Shown here piece by piece: positions 1 through 8,017 of a DNA stretch of 46,111 bases. The notes beneath the pieces are model-generated. The model made no database searches and was not told the DNA's origin. It was given only the letters and a program-made list of their open reading frames with translations. The position numbers and the translations under genes are program-made. The first letter of the stretch is position 1. Each line of letters begins with the position of its first letter. The stretch is from Lyngbya aestuarii BL J (GTDB lineage Bacteria; Cyanobacteriota; Cyanobacteriia; Cyanobacteriales; Microcoleaceae), in the NCBI RefSeq assembly GCF_000478195.2, contig NZ_AUZM01000052.1, positions 1-46,111 of the forward strand. Direction: 5' to 3'.

Positions 1-433
1 ATCATCCGGTTTTGAAAGTCCTAAAATCGTAGGAGCCGATGCCAATTACTACAATCGCGCCCTGTGGATTATCCATCAACAAGGTGATAATTTTATCATC
101 GAAAATCAAGAAACCAAGCGGTATTTGTTCTCAGATGGAGAACCCATTAAAGGAGATCGAGGAGCCGAGGGAGGCTGGAAAGCATCATCCGGTTTTGAAA
201 GTCCTACAGTCGTAGGAGCCGATGCCAATTACTACAATCGTGCCCTGTGGATTATCTACAAAAGTGGTGATAATTTTATCATCGAAAATCAAGAAACCAA
301 GCGGTATCTGTTCTCAGATGGAGAACCGATTAAAGGAGATCGAGGAGCCGAGGGAGGCTGGAAAGCATCATCCGGTTTTGAAAGTCCTACAGTCGTAGGA
401 GCGGATGCCAATTACTACAATCGCGCCCTTTGG
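1..433 (+). repeat. 183-bp in-frame tandem repeat
   Basis: The string ATCATCCGGTTTTGAAAGTC occurs at 1, 184 and 367, giving an exact period of 183 bp (61 codons). Copies differ at only a few positions, for example CCTAAAATCG in the first and CCTACAGTCG in the next two. Such identity implies recent duplication or ongoing gene conversion. The array continues upstream of the window. Confidence 0.9.
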
Positions 434-451
434 AAAATTACCGTGCAATAG
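1..451 (+). CDS. 3' end of a tandem-repeat protein, possibly beta-trefoil/lectin-like (partial)
   Basis: The frame is open from base 2, so the start lies outside the window; the TTG at 125 is only an internal codon. About 149 residues are visible and consist of a 61-residue unit repeated nearly without change. Each unit reads roughly NRALWIIYKSGDNFIIENQE, then a TKRYLFSDGEP stretch, then a Gly/Glu/Lys-rich part ending in SSGFESPTVVGAD. The W-x-I ... G-x-x-F-I-I-E-N ... RYL pattern recalls the strands of beta-trefoil (ricin-like or fascin-like) domains, but I do not recognise a family and the fold is an inference. The protein ends shortly after the last ALWKI motif. No membrane segment is visible in this part. 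Confidence 0.75.
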   Translation, partial: SSGFESPKIVGADANYYNRALWIIHQQGDNFIIENQETKRYLFSDGEPIKGDRGAEGGWKASSGFESPTVVGADANYYNRALWIIYKSGDNFIIENQETKRYLFSDGEPIKGDRGAEGGWKASSGFESPTVVGADANYYNRALWKITVQ

Positions 452-550
452 GGCTAGAATCGGCGTTAAATTATTGTCGGATAATCGGCAAATTTCGAGA
501 CGCTAAAACCGTTGATTAATTCAAAAAAAATTTTTCTGAATCTGATAGGA

Positions 551-632
551 CTGGAGTTTAGATTCACTGACCTCAAACGGGTTGTTCCTTGAAATCGACT
601 GAGTTTTCAATTCTTATTCGTCTAAACTCCAG
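551..632. repeat. 12-bp perfect inverted repeat with 58-nt spacer
   Basis: CTGGAGTTTAGA (551-562) is matched by TCTAAACTCCAG (621-632). It lies between two convergent genes (the repeat protein and the minus-strand cyclic-nucleotide protein). It could be a folded 3' end shared by both transcripts, a small structured RNA or a miniature palindromic element. There is no strong T-run, so I do not call it a terminator. Confidence 0.5.
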
Positions 633-647
633 TTTTCAATTAAAAAA

Positions 648-1022
648 TTAAATCAAATGTCTCAAAGCATTCACCCGATCTGAATAACTTCTCATCACTT
701 CTAAAGCAAACATCGGAGTTTGTTGCACTGCAAACATAAAACGTTCTTTATCTAAAATTGCTAGGACACAATCCGTTTTCGCCGTAGCCGTTGAACGTCG
801 AGTATGATCCGGATTAACAATTGCCCCCTCTCCAAACACATCTCCCGCTTTAAGGGTTTCGGCTTGTTTTCCATCAATAATAAACTGCACTTCCCCTTCA
901 ATAATACCGTACATTAAATGACCGGGTTCACCTTGTTTAAAGATCACCTCTCCGGCTGAAACTGTATTAGGTTCACAGTTCTTTTTGAAAATCATCACCG
1001 TTTGTAAGGGTTCTAGCATCAT
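648..1022 (-). CDS. cyclic nucleotide-binding domain protein
   Basis: A 124-residue protein made almost only of a CAP_ED/cNMP-binding fold. The motifs are VIFKQGEPG (about residue 27), the beta-roll GEVQFIIDGKQ, and a phosphate-binding-cassette-like stretch FGEGAIVNPDHTRRSTATA. The canonical cassette has E and an R before S/T-A; both can be placed here, so ligand binding is plausible, but the cassette is not classical. No DNA-binding, kinase or channel domain follows, so it would act as a single-domain sensor or partner protein. Two ATGs (1022 and 1019) are possible starts, with AGGAC just upstream. It lies 114 bp downstream of glgP on the same strand and may be co-transcribed; a link to glycogen use is inference only. 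Confidence 0.8.
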   Translation of the reverse strand: MMLEPLQTVMIFKKNCEPNTVSAGEVIFKQGEPGHLMYGIIEGEVQFIIDGKQAETLKAGDVFGEGAIVNPDHTRRSTATAKTDCVLAILDKERFMFAVQQTPMFALEVMRSYSDRVNALRHLI

Positions 1023-1136
1023 TTTAAAGTCCTAAATAATTTGTAATTTTTGTGATTAAATCTTGTCAGAAGAAGGCAGTCAAGCCGCTCATAAAATAAC
1101 TTTGAATCTGCCTTCAACTGTAAGCTGAAACCCCAC

Positions 1137-3695
1137 TTAAGAGCCAGTTGTCAACAATTGATTGGGATCAACTTTGAAACTCGCTTTAGCTTGAATATAG
1201 TCCTCTAGTTTCACGGGAACCGCTTGGACATTCCAAATATCTTGACAATATTCTCGAATAGCGCGATCGCTGGAAAACTTACCCATACGAGCAGTATTGA
1301 GAATCGACATCCTTGTCCAATTGTCCCAATCGCGATAAGCTTCACTGACCCGATCTTGACAGTCAATATAAGACTGATAATCGGCCAGCAACATATATTC
1401 ATCGTGATATAACAGTGAGTCTACCAGAGGTTTGAACAGGTTGGAATCTTCGGGAGAAAAATAACCAGATGAAATTTGATCAATAACTTCTCGCAACGCC
1501 GGATTAGAACTGTAAAACTCCCAAGGATTATAGCCTTCAGACTTCATTTGGGAGACTTCATCCGTTTTCAAACCAAATAGGAAAAAGTTATCTTCCCCAA
1601 CTTCTTGACGAATTTCTACATTCGCCCCATCAAGGGTTCCAATGGTTAAAGATCCGTTAAGAGAAAACTTCATATTTCCCGTACCCGAAGCTTCTTTCCC
1701 GGCAGTTGAAATTTGTTCGGATAAATCCGCCGCTGGATAAACAGGTTGAGAGTTTGTCACATTATAGTCGGGGATAAACACCACTTTCAAACGTCCCCGG
1801 ACATCCGAATCATTATTAACCACTTCCCCAACCGAATTAATCAGTTTAATAATCAACTTTGCCATGAAATAACTCGGTGCCGCTTTTCCCCCAAAAATAA
1901 ATGTGCGGGGAACAACATCGAGATTGGGATTGTTCTTAATGCGGTTATAAAGCGTGATAATGTGGAGAACATTCAAATGTTGACGTTTGTATTCATGAAT
2001 CCGCTTCACCTGAATATCAAACATTGAATTGTTGGGATCAACCGTTATCCCACAGCGTTTTTCAATACGATCAGCTAACCGACTTTTAACCTGTTGCTTC
2101 ATCTTTCGCCAAGCTTCTCGGAAGCTAGGATGATCAGCAAAAGGTTCTAACTTTCGCAGTTCATCCAAATGAGTCATCCAACGATCTCCAATTTTTGAAG
2201 TAATTAACTCGGTTAATTCAGGATTCGATAAAATCATCCAGCGACGGGGAGTAATACCATTGGTTTTGGCACTAAATTTCTGCGGCCAAAGTTCATAAAA
2301 CCCTCGCAATATATTTTTTTGCAGTAACTCTGTATGTAATTGAGCAACCCCATTAATCGCATGAGAACCCACACAGGCTAAATGCGCCATGCGAACGTAT
2401 TTTTCACCCCGATCATCAATTAAAGAAAAGTCAGATAATTTACCGGGATCATTAGGATAGCGAGTGCGAATCTCATCCAAGAATCGACGATTAATTTCGT
2501 AGATAATTTCTAAATGACGAGGAAGTAGAGAACCAAATAAACTCAAAGACCATTTTTCTAGAGCTTCTGGTAATAAAGTATGGTTAGTATAAGCAAAGGT
2601 TTTTTGAGTAATTTCCCAAGCGGGTTCCCATTCATAATCATGCACATCGATCAACAATCGCATTAATTCCGCGACACCAACAGAAGGATGAGTATCATTG
2701 AGTTGAGCGGCAAATTTTTCTCCAAAGTTGTCTAAACTATTTTCTTGGAGTAGATGAATGCGAATCATATCTTGTAAGGAACAGGAGACAAAAAAGAACT
2801 GCTGTTCTAAACGCAGTTGCTTTCCTTGCATCGGTTCATCGTTGGGATAGAGAACTTTAGTAATATTTTCGGAGTAGGTTTTTTGGTTAACAGCACCGTA
2901 GTAATCTCCAACATTAAAAGCTTGGAAATTAAAAGATTCTGGGGCTTCTGCTTTCCAGAGACGCAGCGTATTGGCGGTATTGGTTTTGTAACCTAAAATT
3001 GGAGTATCGTAGGGAACCCCTTTGATAATGCGATCCGGAATCCAACGCACCCGATAACGATTGTTTTCATCATAATAATATTCTGTATAACCCCCTAATC
3101 CAATTTCTACTGTAGCTTCAGTCCGAGGAATTTCCCAAGGATTACCATAACGCAACCATTTATCGGTGATTTCAACTTGCCAACCTTCGCAAATTTCCTG
3201 ATCAAAAATGCCAAATTCATAGCGAATTCCATAACCAATGGCAGGAATATCAAGAGTGGCTAATGAATCCATATAACAGGCGGCGAGTCGTCCTAAACCG
3301 CCATTTCCTAAACCTGGTTCTTCTTCTTGTTCGATTAAATCATCTAAATTTAATCCACATTCTTCTACAGCTTGACGAACTTGATCAACAATGTCTAAAT
3401 TAATTAAATTTTTGCCTAAATGGGGGCCAACGAGATATTCTGCGGAGAAATAACAGACGATTTTAACATCTTGTTTGAGATAGGTTTGTTGGGAGCTTAA
3501 CCACCGTCGTAATAAGCGATCGCGAATTGTATAAGCTAACGCCATGTAAAAATCATTTTTGGTGGCAATTTCAGAAAATTTTCCCAGAATATAAAAGAGG
3601 TTGTCGGAAAATGCTCGTTTGAGGGTTTCAACATCAACTCCGGTGCGATCATCTTCAATTTGAATTTGGTTTCCGTTGGGTAGATTTTGGTTCAT
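1137..3695 (-). CDS. glgP: glycogen/alpha-glucan phosphorylase
   Basis: Cleaves alpha-1,4 bonds at glycogen chain ends with phosphate to release glucose-1-phosphate in the cytoplasm. The 852-residue length matches the GlgP/MalP family (GT35). Clear family blocks are the N-terminal YLVGPHLGKNL and GLGNGGLGRLAACYMDS stretches, NDTHPSVGVAELMR, the ITPRRWM block, FDIQVKRIHEYKRQHLN, and the pyridoxal-phosphate site EASGTGNMKFSLNG, where Lys676 should hold the cofactor. No clear Shine-Dalgarno is seen before the ATG at 3695. The downstream neighbour is a cyclic-nucleotide-binding protein and the upstream neighbour transaldolase, so the locus groups glycogen breakdown with the pentose phosphate pathway. 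No disabling change is seen. Confidence 0.97.
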   Translation of the reverse strand: MNQNLPNGNQIQIEDDRTGVDVETLKRAFSDNLFYILGKFSEIATKNDFYMALAYTIRDRLLRRWLSSQQTYLKQDVKIVCYFSAEYLVGPHLGKNLINLDIVDQVRQAVEECGLNLDDLIEQEEEPGLGNGGLGRLAACYMDSLATLDIPAIGYGIRYEFGIFDQEICEGWQVEITDKWLRYGNPWEIPRTEATVEIGLGGYTEYYYDENNRYRVRWIPDRIIKGVPYDTPILGYKTNTANTLRLWKAEAPESFNFQAFNVGDYYGAVNQKTYSENITKVLYPNDEPMQGKQLRLEQQFFFVSCSLQDMIRIHLLQENSLDNFGEKFAAQLNDTHPSVGVAELMRLLIDVHDYEWEPAWEITQKTFAYTNHTLLPEALEKWSLSLFGSLLPRHLEIIYEINRRFLDEIRTRYPNDPGKLSDFSLIDDRGEKYVRMAHLACVGSHAINGVAQLHTELLQKNILRGFYELWPQKFSAKTNGITPRRWMILSNPELTELITSKIGDRWMTHLDELRKLEPFADHPSFREAWRKMKQQVKSRLADRIEKRCGITVDPNNSMFDIQVKRIHEYKRQHLNVLHIITLYNRIKNNPNLDVVPRTFIFGGKAAPSYFMAKLIIKLINSVGEVVNNDSDVRGRLKVVFIPDYNVTNSQPVYPAADLSEQISTAGKEASGTGNMKFSLNGSLTIGTLDGANVEIRQEVGEDNFFLFGLKTDEVSQMKSEGYNPWEFYSSNPALREVIDQISSGYFSPEDSNLFKPLVDSLLYHDEYMLLADYQSYIDCQDRVSEAYRDWDNWTRMSILNTARMGKFSSDRAIREYCQDIWNVQAVPVKLEDYIQAKASFKVDPNQLLTTGS

Positions 3696-3769
3696 GGTTT
3701 GTTTTGGCAGTTTTTAGCGGTTAAGAGAATTAGTCTAAAAGCCTGAATGGATATCTACACACAAACAAA

Positions 3770-3848
3770 GCGATCGGTTGCTTTCAGGAATGGTATTTTA
3801 AAGACTGCTAACTCTTTAGATTCTTCCTGTGTACAAATTACCGATCGC
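3770..3848 (-). promoter_or_regulatory. nested dyad between tal and glgP, possible terminator or leader structure
   Basis: GCGATCGGT (3770-3778) pairs with ACCGATCGC (3840-3848), and inside it CAGGAA (3785-3790) pairs with TTCCTG (3824-3829) and TAAAG (3798-3802) with CTTTA (3813-3817). The three nested stems could form one long interrupted hairpin. On the minus strand it follows the tal stop by about 70 nt and is followed by TTTGTTTGTG, so it may end the tal transcript or act in the glgP leader. The outer arms partly resemble HIP1. Confidence 0.45.
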
Positions 3849-3919
3849 GTTTGATCATCAAAACAGAATTTCCTGACCTCAAGAAATCATCAGGATTGCT
3901 ACTCTAATTAAGTAAGGTT

Positions 3920-5095
3920 TTAAGAAGCTAACCTAAAAGCTGCTCCCAAACCTGCTGCCATTTCTGCGGGTGTGATTTGACCGTCTTTGTTTTCATCGAG
4001 GGCATCAAAAACGGCATCTGTTCCCGCCCATTCTTCCCGGGTAATAAAGCCATCGCCATCGAGATCGTAGATGCGGAAAAGTTCAGCCGCCGCCTGAGAA
4101 ACGGGGCTTTCATTTTCAATCCGAGTCAGTCGCTCGGCTAACAGTTGTTCTAAGGCTTCTAACGCTTTAGAAAAGCCTTTAATCCCTTCTTCTAACTTTT
4201 CGGCTGCCATCCGATCTTCGCTGTGCATCCGGTCAAAGGTTTCCTTGTCTATCGAGATTTTTTCTATCTCCATGTCCTCGACTTTTTCCGGATCGAGTTT
4301 GCGAGGAAGGTCGGCACTTGTTGCACTCAACTCCTCTAAAAGTTTGGGAGAAATGGTCAGCAAATCACATCCGGCTAACTCTGTAATTTCGCCCAGACTC
4401 CGGAAACTTGCACCCATGACTTCGGTTTCATAACCAAACTTCTTGTAGTAGTTATAAATCGTCGTCACGGACACTACACCGGGGTCTTCTGCTGCGGGAT
4501 AGGATTCTCGTCCGGTTTCTTTTTTGTACCAGTCTAAAATCCGACCGACAAAAGGAGAAATCAGCGTTATTCCCCCTTCGGCACAGGCGATCGCTTGATG
4601 AAGACCAAACAAGAGGGTTAAATTGCAGTGAATTCCCTCTTTTTCGAGAACTTCTGCGGCTCTAATTCCTTCCCAAGTTGAAGCGATTTTAATTAAAATG
4701 CGATCGCGGGAAATTCCGGCGGCTTCGTATTGGGCAATCAGTTCACGGCCTTGAGCAATGGTCGCATCTGTATCGTAGGATAACCGTGCATCGACTTCGG
4801 TTGAGACTCGTCCGGGAATAATTTCTAAAATCTTCAGTCCGAAGGCTACCGCCAGTCGCTTAAACGCCAGAGTTGCTACATCTGACGGGGCAGCTTCTGT
4901 ACCTAGCTCTTGACGTGCCTTTTTGAGTGTATCATCGACAATTTCCTGATATTCACTCATCTGAGCCGCAGCCGTTATCAGAGATGGGTTTGTGGTCGCA
5001 TCTCGCGGCTTAAAGAGTTCTATCGCTTTGATGTCTCCTGTATCTGCAACAACAACGGTCACTTCACGTAACTGCTCTAGCAACGTTTTCGCCAT
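3920..5095 (-). CDS. tal: transaldolase with C-terminal EF-hand pair
   Basis: Transfers a dihydroxyacetone unit between sugar phosphates in the pentose phosphate pathway. Residues 1 to about 320 are a TalB-type barrel with DATTNPSLI (about 33), Schiff-base Lys136 in [11 protein letters not shown], and [19 protein letters not shown]. Residues about 337-391 add two EF-hands: [12 protein letters not shown] (344-355) and [12 protein letters not shown] (367-378), both with Asp/Asn/Glu at ligand positions, so calcium binding is plausible. The total of 391 residues exceeds the usual roughly 316 by the EF-hand tail. The ATG at 5095 has AGGAGC upstream. EF-hand-tagged transaldolases are known in cyanobacteria; what calcium does here is unknown to me. 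Confidence 0.96.
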   Translation of the reverse strand: MAKTLLEQLREVTVVVADTGDIKAIELFKPRDATTNPSLITAAAQMSEYQEIVDDTLKKARQELGTEAAPSDVATLAFKRLAVAFGLKILEIIPGRVSTEVDARLSYDTDATIAQGRELIAQYEAAGISRDRILIKIASTWEGIRAAEVLEKEGIHCNLTLLFGLHQAIACAEGGITLISPFVGRILDWYKKETGRESYPAAEDPGVVSVTTIYNYYKKFGYETEVMGASFRSLGEITELAGCDLLTISPKLLEELSATSADLPRKLDPEKVEDMEIEKISIDKETFDRMHSEDRMAAEKLEEGIKGFSKALEALEQLLAERLTRIENESPVSQAAAELFRIYDLDGDGFITREEWAGTDAVFDALDENKDGQITPAEMAAGLGAAFRLAS

Positions 5096-5447
5096 ATTTC
5101 GCTCCTGTGAAGTCTATTTTTCAAAGCACAATCTGATGATACTATCAACCCTTGACAGATGTGGTTAAGAAAACGTTAGATTCTGAGATTTGAGACGTTT
5201 AACCTTGTTTGTTAGCATAAATAGATCATCATTACAGTATCAATTGCTCCTCTCTCTGAAATTATTGTCGCTTTAAATCCGAGAATTATAGAGGTTCTGT
5301 TTCAAATTTATTTCTCTCGATAGATGCTTACTCCGTACAATTGTGTAATTGAAGTCTAAACCTCTAGTCAATTAACAGTCTATCTCCGATCCAGTTGCCC
5401 CCTCAACTCTTTGGAAATATTTTACATTTGTTCAAGTTATAATCCTT
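5096..5447. other. upstream region of tal, no gene seen
   Basis: About 350 bp of AT-rich DNA between the tal start and the transporter relic. No open frame with convincing coding character is present on either strand. It should hold the minus-strand tal promoter, but no clear -35/-10 pair stands out. Confidence 0.5.
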
Positions 5448-5624
5448 TAACCCAATTTCTAAGGATGTGGCATTAAAGAAGTTTTATAGCGCAATAACAG
5501 CACCATTAATCACCGCCGTATCAAAGCCAAATAAAAAACCCCCTAAAGCAGCAACCCCTGCAATTAAAATTACAAAGGTTGTGTTAGGATTTGACGGAAC
5601 AAGATTTTCGGGTTGGGGAGTCAT
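5448..5624 (-). pseudogene. relic of a sugar:H+ symporter (GlcP/GLUT-like MFS), N-terminal fragment
   Basis: Reading the minus strand from an ATG at 5624 gives about 46 codons ending GGFLFGFDTAVINGAVIAL, then an in-frame TAA (5484-5486), then NFFNATSLEIGL, after which similarity stops. The GGFLFGFDTAVINGA stretch is the first-helix signature of the sugar porter family, and the start resembles my recollection of cyanobacterial GlcP glucose transporters, where the TAA position holds Gln; one C-to-T change would make the stop. The remaining 11 helices are absent. It lies 97 bp downstream of glk in the same direction, suggesting a former glk-glcP pair. Confidence is high for a sugar-porter relic, lower for glucose as substrate. 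Confidence 0.8.
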
Positions 5625-5721
5625 AGATTTAGGTCAGATACATCTGGCTGTTTTTCATTTAAAAAATTGAAGTTAAAGGCAGCCATTAGCCGCCTTATTC
5701 AAAAGCTGTAGAGGTCAAAAA

Positions 5722-6783
5722 TCAGGTTAATTGAGCCGCACATAAAGCCGCACCAATTAACCCCACTTTAGGGTTGAGAACAATATAAACGGGGACTTTT
5801 TCCATGAGGGGACTAATCCGACCTTTGGAAGTAAAAGCTTTCATAAAAATGCCTTTTTCCATCAGTGCTAAATTTTTTGCGGCAATTCCTCCAGCAATAT
5901 AAAGCCCGCCATAGGGCAATAGTTTTAACGCTAAATTTCCGGCTTCAGTTCCATAGGCATCAACAAACATTTGCATCGTTTGTTCGCAGAGATAATCTTC
6001 TCCCATTGCAGCGGCTTTAGACACCTCAGCCCCCAGATCAATCGTTTTTTCCGTGTGACCGATTTCTTGTTTCCATTTCTTAAAAACTTCAGTCATCTGT
6101 GGTGTTTCTAAAGAAGAATTGTGATCGCGCAGAAACTGATAAATCGCAGCAATTCCCATCCCGGAAATAATCCGTTCGGCTGAAACTCGGGTGATATTTT
6201 GGAGTTCTCGCACATAGCTTAACAGTTGAAATTCAAGTTCAGAACGGGGAGCAAAATCAACGTGTCCGCCTTCGGTTGAAAACACAGAATAACCGTTAAC
6301 GGTGGGAATCACAAAGCCTTCTCCAAGTCCAGTACCCGCCCCAATCACCCCAATCGGTGCAGTGGCATCGGGTTCGCCTGCTTGTAGGGTGTGTAAGTCG
6401 TCTTCAGTTAAACCCACAACCCCATAACCAATGGCAGCAAAATCATTAATTAGTTTAACTCTAGAGAGATTTAATTCTTGTTCGAGGGTATTGGCATCGA
6501 GAAACCAGCTTAGATTGGTAAGATTGCAGGTATTATTAACAACTGGCCCGGCAATTCCAAAACAGCCTTTTTCGGGACTGTATTTTTGGCCCAAGCTTTT
6601 TTCAGCACTGTCCAAAAACTCGATAACGATGGGAATGAGGTCACTATAGGCTTGAGAGGAGTAACTGTCTTCGTATAGGGTTGTGAGTAAAGGCAAGGGT
6701 TTTAGAGACTCGCTGGGTTCGGCTTTAACAAGGCGGAGAATGGTTTTGGTGCCGCCAATGTCTCCAGCTAGCAAAATGGTCAT
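5722..6783 (-). CDS. glk: glucokinase
   Basis: ATP-dependent phosphorylation of glucose to glucose-6-phosphate in the cytoplasm. The 353-residue protein has the Glk-type phosphate-1 loop GDIGGTKT near residue 8, the second loop VIGAGTGLGEGFV, the glucose-contacting EGGHVDFAPRSELE block and the late GGIAAKN loop. This places it in the bacterial glucokinase (hexokinase-fold) family rather than ROK. AGGAG lies upstream of the ATG at 6783. Immediately downstream on the same strand is a dead sugar-transporter gene, so this kinase now probably serves glucose released inside the cell, for example from glycogen or sucrose; that role is inference. Confidence 0.95.
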   Translation of the reverse strand: MTILLAGDIGGTKTILRLVKAEPSESLKPLPLLTTLYEDSYSSQAYSDLIPIVIEFLDSAEKSLGQKYSPEKGCFGIAGPVVNNTCNLTNLSWFLDANTLEQELNLSRVKLINDFAAIGYGVVGLTEDDLHTLQAGEPDATAPIGVIGAGTGLGEGFVIPTVNGYSVFSTEGGHVDFAPRSELEFQLLSYVRELQNITRVSAERIISGMGIAAIYQFLRDHNSSLETPQMTEVFKKWKQEIGHTEKTIDLGAEVSKAAAMGEDYLCEQTMQMFVDAYGTEAGNLALKLLPYGGLYIAGGIAAKNLALMEKGIFMKAFTSKGRISPLMEKVPVYIVLNPKVGLIGAALCAAQLT

Positions 6784-6885
6784 GGTTAAAATACTCCTAT
6801 TTTCTATAACACGGTTAGTTTATCAAACTGTCTCCGAATTCTAGGCAGATGTGGGGTTTTGGTCTAGTATCTCCGGGTTGAGTTT

Positions 6886-6941
6886 TAGAAACCCGATTTC
6901 TGAGGCGGACGTCCACACTGCGATCGCAAACCGAGTTTCTA
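6886..6941. repeat. imperfect inverted repeat of the GAAACCCG/CGAGTTTC type
   Basis: TAGAAACCCG (6886-6895) is the near-perfect reverse complement of CGAGTTTCTA (6932-6941), with a GCGATCGC HIP1 site in the loop. Similar AAACT/CGGGTTTCT strings recur at about 11.55, 12.3 and 27.3 kb. Here it follows the stop of the 84-residue gene and may act as its 3' hairpin. Confidence 0.45.
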
Positions 6942-6958
6942 GGGTGAATGTCTGAATT

Positions 6959-7213
6959 TTACAGGGTATCCACGCGATCCCAATTGGTGTTGATCGGTTC
7001 GGTGGAATTTGTACCTGATCCGAGAGAATTTGCCATCAATACAACAATCAACATAAATACCAAAAAACTAATCAACCGATCAATCGGATCGAGAAGTATT
7101 TCTTTTCGAGTTTTTTGACCGCAAAAGTTACAATATATCCAATCTCCCCGTTCTTCCCGGGCGCAGGGTAGAGATTGTAAATTTTTCATTTCTTTGTAAG
7201 GGCATACCATCAT
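6959..7213 (-). CDS. small membrane protein with Cys-rich N-terminus, unknown function
   Basis: I do not recognise the family. The frame is open from a TTG at 7270, but the ATG at 7213 (with a second one at 7210) has AGAGG five bases upstream and is the better start, giving 84 residues. The N-terminal half has four cysteines, MMVCPYK, LPC and YCNFCG, which could form a small zinc ribbon. One hydrophobic helix (LISFLVFMLIVVLMANSLG) follows, and the tail is short and polar. It sits 175 bp upstream of glk on the same strand, but nothing ties it to sugar metabolism. Confidence 0.6.
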   Translation of the reverse strand: MMVCPYKEMKNLQSLPCAREERGDWIYCNFCGQKTRKEILLDPIDRLISFLVFMLIVVLMANSLGSGTNSTEPINTNWDRVDTL

Positions 7214-7312
7214 AATAACCTCTTTTGGGGTATAGAATTCACTAATTTTTTGAGTATCTTTATCGGACAAAAATTCGCCCGTAAACGTTTGGAAGAGTGG
7301 CAGCGAAGTTAA

Positions 7313-7741
7313 TTAATCAGTTGGAATCATCAACATCACGTTATTGGTGATAATTTCCACTGCGATCGCACTTTCGCCCAAAGCTTTTCCCATCAAATAA
7401 GACTGCTGCAAAGTGGCGGTTAAATGTTGCTGTAAAACATCCAACGTTGCGTAAGATTTCACTAAAATAATCGGTTCGGGACACCAGCAATTATTTCGGT
7501 CATCAAACCAATTTCCATCAGATAAAGAAGCGTTAAAACCGCCAAAGGGTTCAATCAGTTGATGAATGTGGGGTTTGGCGTCTGAAAACTTAGAAGCCGG
7601 AACATGAAAAACAACCGAACAGCCCAAAGTATTAACGGGTATTTTTGACTTGGCGATCGCATTTTGTACCATCGGATGCAACGTTCCATTACTGGGAGAG
7701 TTGAAGGTTAGGTTGGCGAGGATATCTTTAATCTGTTCCAT
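7313..7741 (-). CDS. conserved-looking hypothetical protein
   Basis: The frame is open as far as 7939, but the upstream part runs through G/C-rich palindromic repeats and reads as low-complexity sequence. The ATG at 7741 (MEQIKDILANL) gives a compact 142-residue protein with normal composition. Visible features are VVFHVPASKF, a central GGFNASLSDGNWFDDRNNCW loop region with Asp/Asn, and a C-terminal helix-strand pair ending NNVMLMIPTD. There is no signal peptide or membrane helix. I cannot assign a family. It is divergent from the NACHT gene, with 276 bp between them. Confidence 0.65.
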   Translation of the reverse strand: MEQIKDILANLTFNSPSNGTLHPMVQNAIAKSKIPVNTLGCSVVFHVPASKFSDAKPHIHQLIEPFGGFNASLSDGNWFDDRNNCWCPEPIILVKSYATLDVLQQHLTATLQQSYLMGKALGESAIAVEIITNNVMLMIPTD

Positions 7742-7883
7742 GATTGGGTTTTTAATTCGACAACCCAAGCATCGCAGAGGTTTCAGGGATTTGTCAGGAG
7801 GATGTTTGGGTAAGATTGTAAAGTTACCCTTTCTTACCCTCTCCGATGAAAAGGCACAGCCCCCTAAATCCCCTGCCCCCAAA

Positions 7884-7948
7884 CCCCCAACATTGGGGGC
7901 TTTGAGTAATGGAGGACTTTGAACTCCAGTTTCCCCCAAAATTGGGGG
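7884..7948. repeat. two G/C-run palindromes (CCCCCAA-N2-TTGGGGG type)
   Basis: CCCCCAACATTGGGGG (7884-7899) and CCCCCAAAATTGGGGG (7933-7948) are perfect hairpins 49 bp apart, in a 276-bp gap between divergent genes. They belong with the dispersed REP-like palindromes common in filamentous cyanobacteria. The same CCCCC...GGGGG pattern occurs inside the NACHT gene at 9077-9134. Confidence 0.75.
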
Positions 7949-8017
7949 GCTAGGGGGGCGCAGAATTGGCTAAGAAAGGGATATCATGGGGATAAGGGTG
8001 AGTAAGAGTGACTGAAA

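Noticed and set aside
5467-5670. 67-codon plus-strand frame
   Set aside because: The opposite strand carries the sugar-transporter relic, whose translation has clear family motifs; the plus frame is its shadow.
7742-7939. 66-residue N-terminal extension of the 142-residue protein
   Set aside because: It is translated from G/C palindromes and reads as Gly/Pro/Lys-rich noise; the ATG at 7741 begins normal protein sequence.
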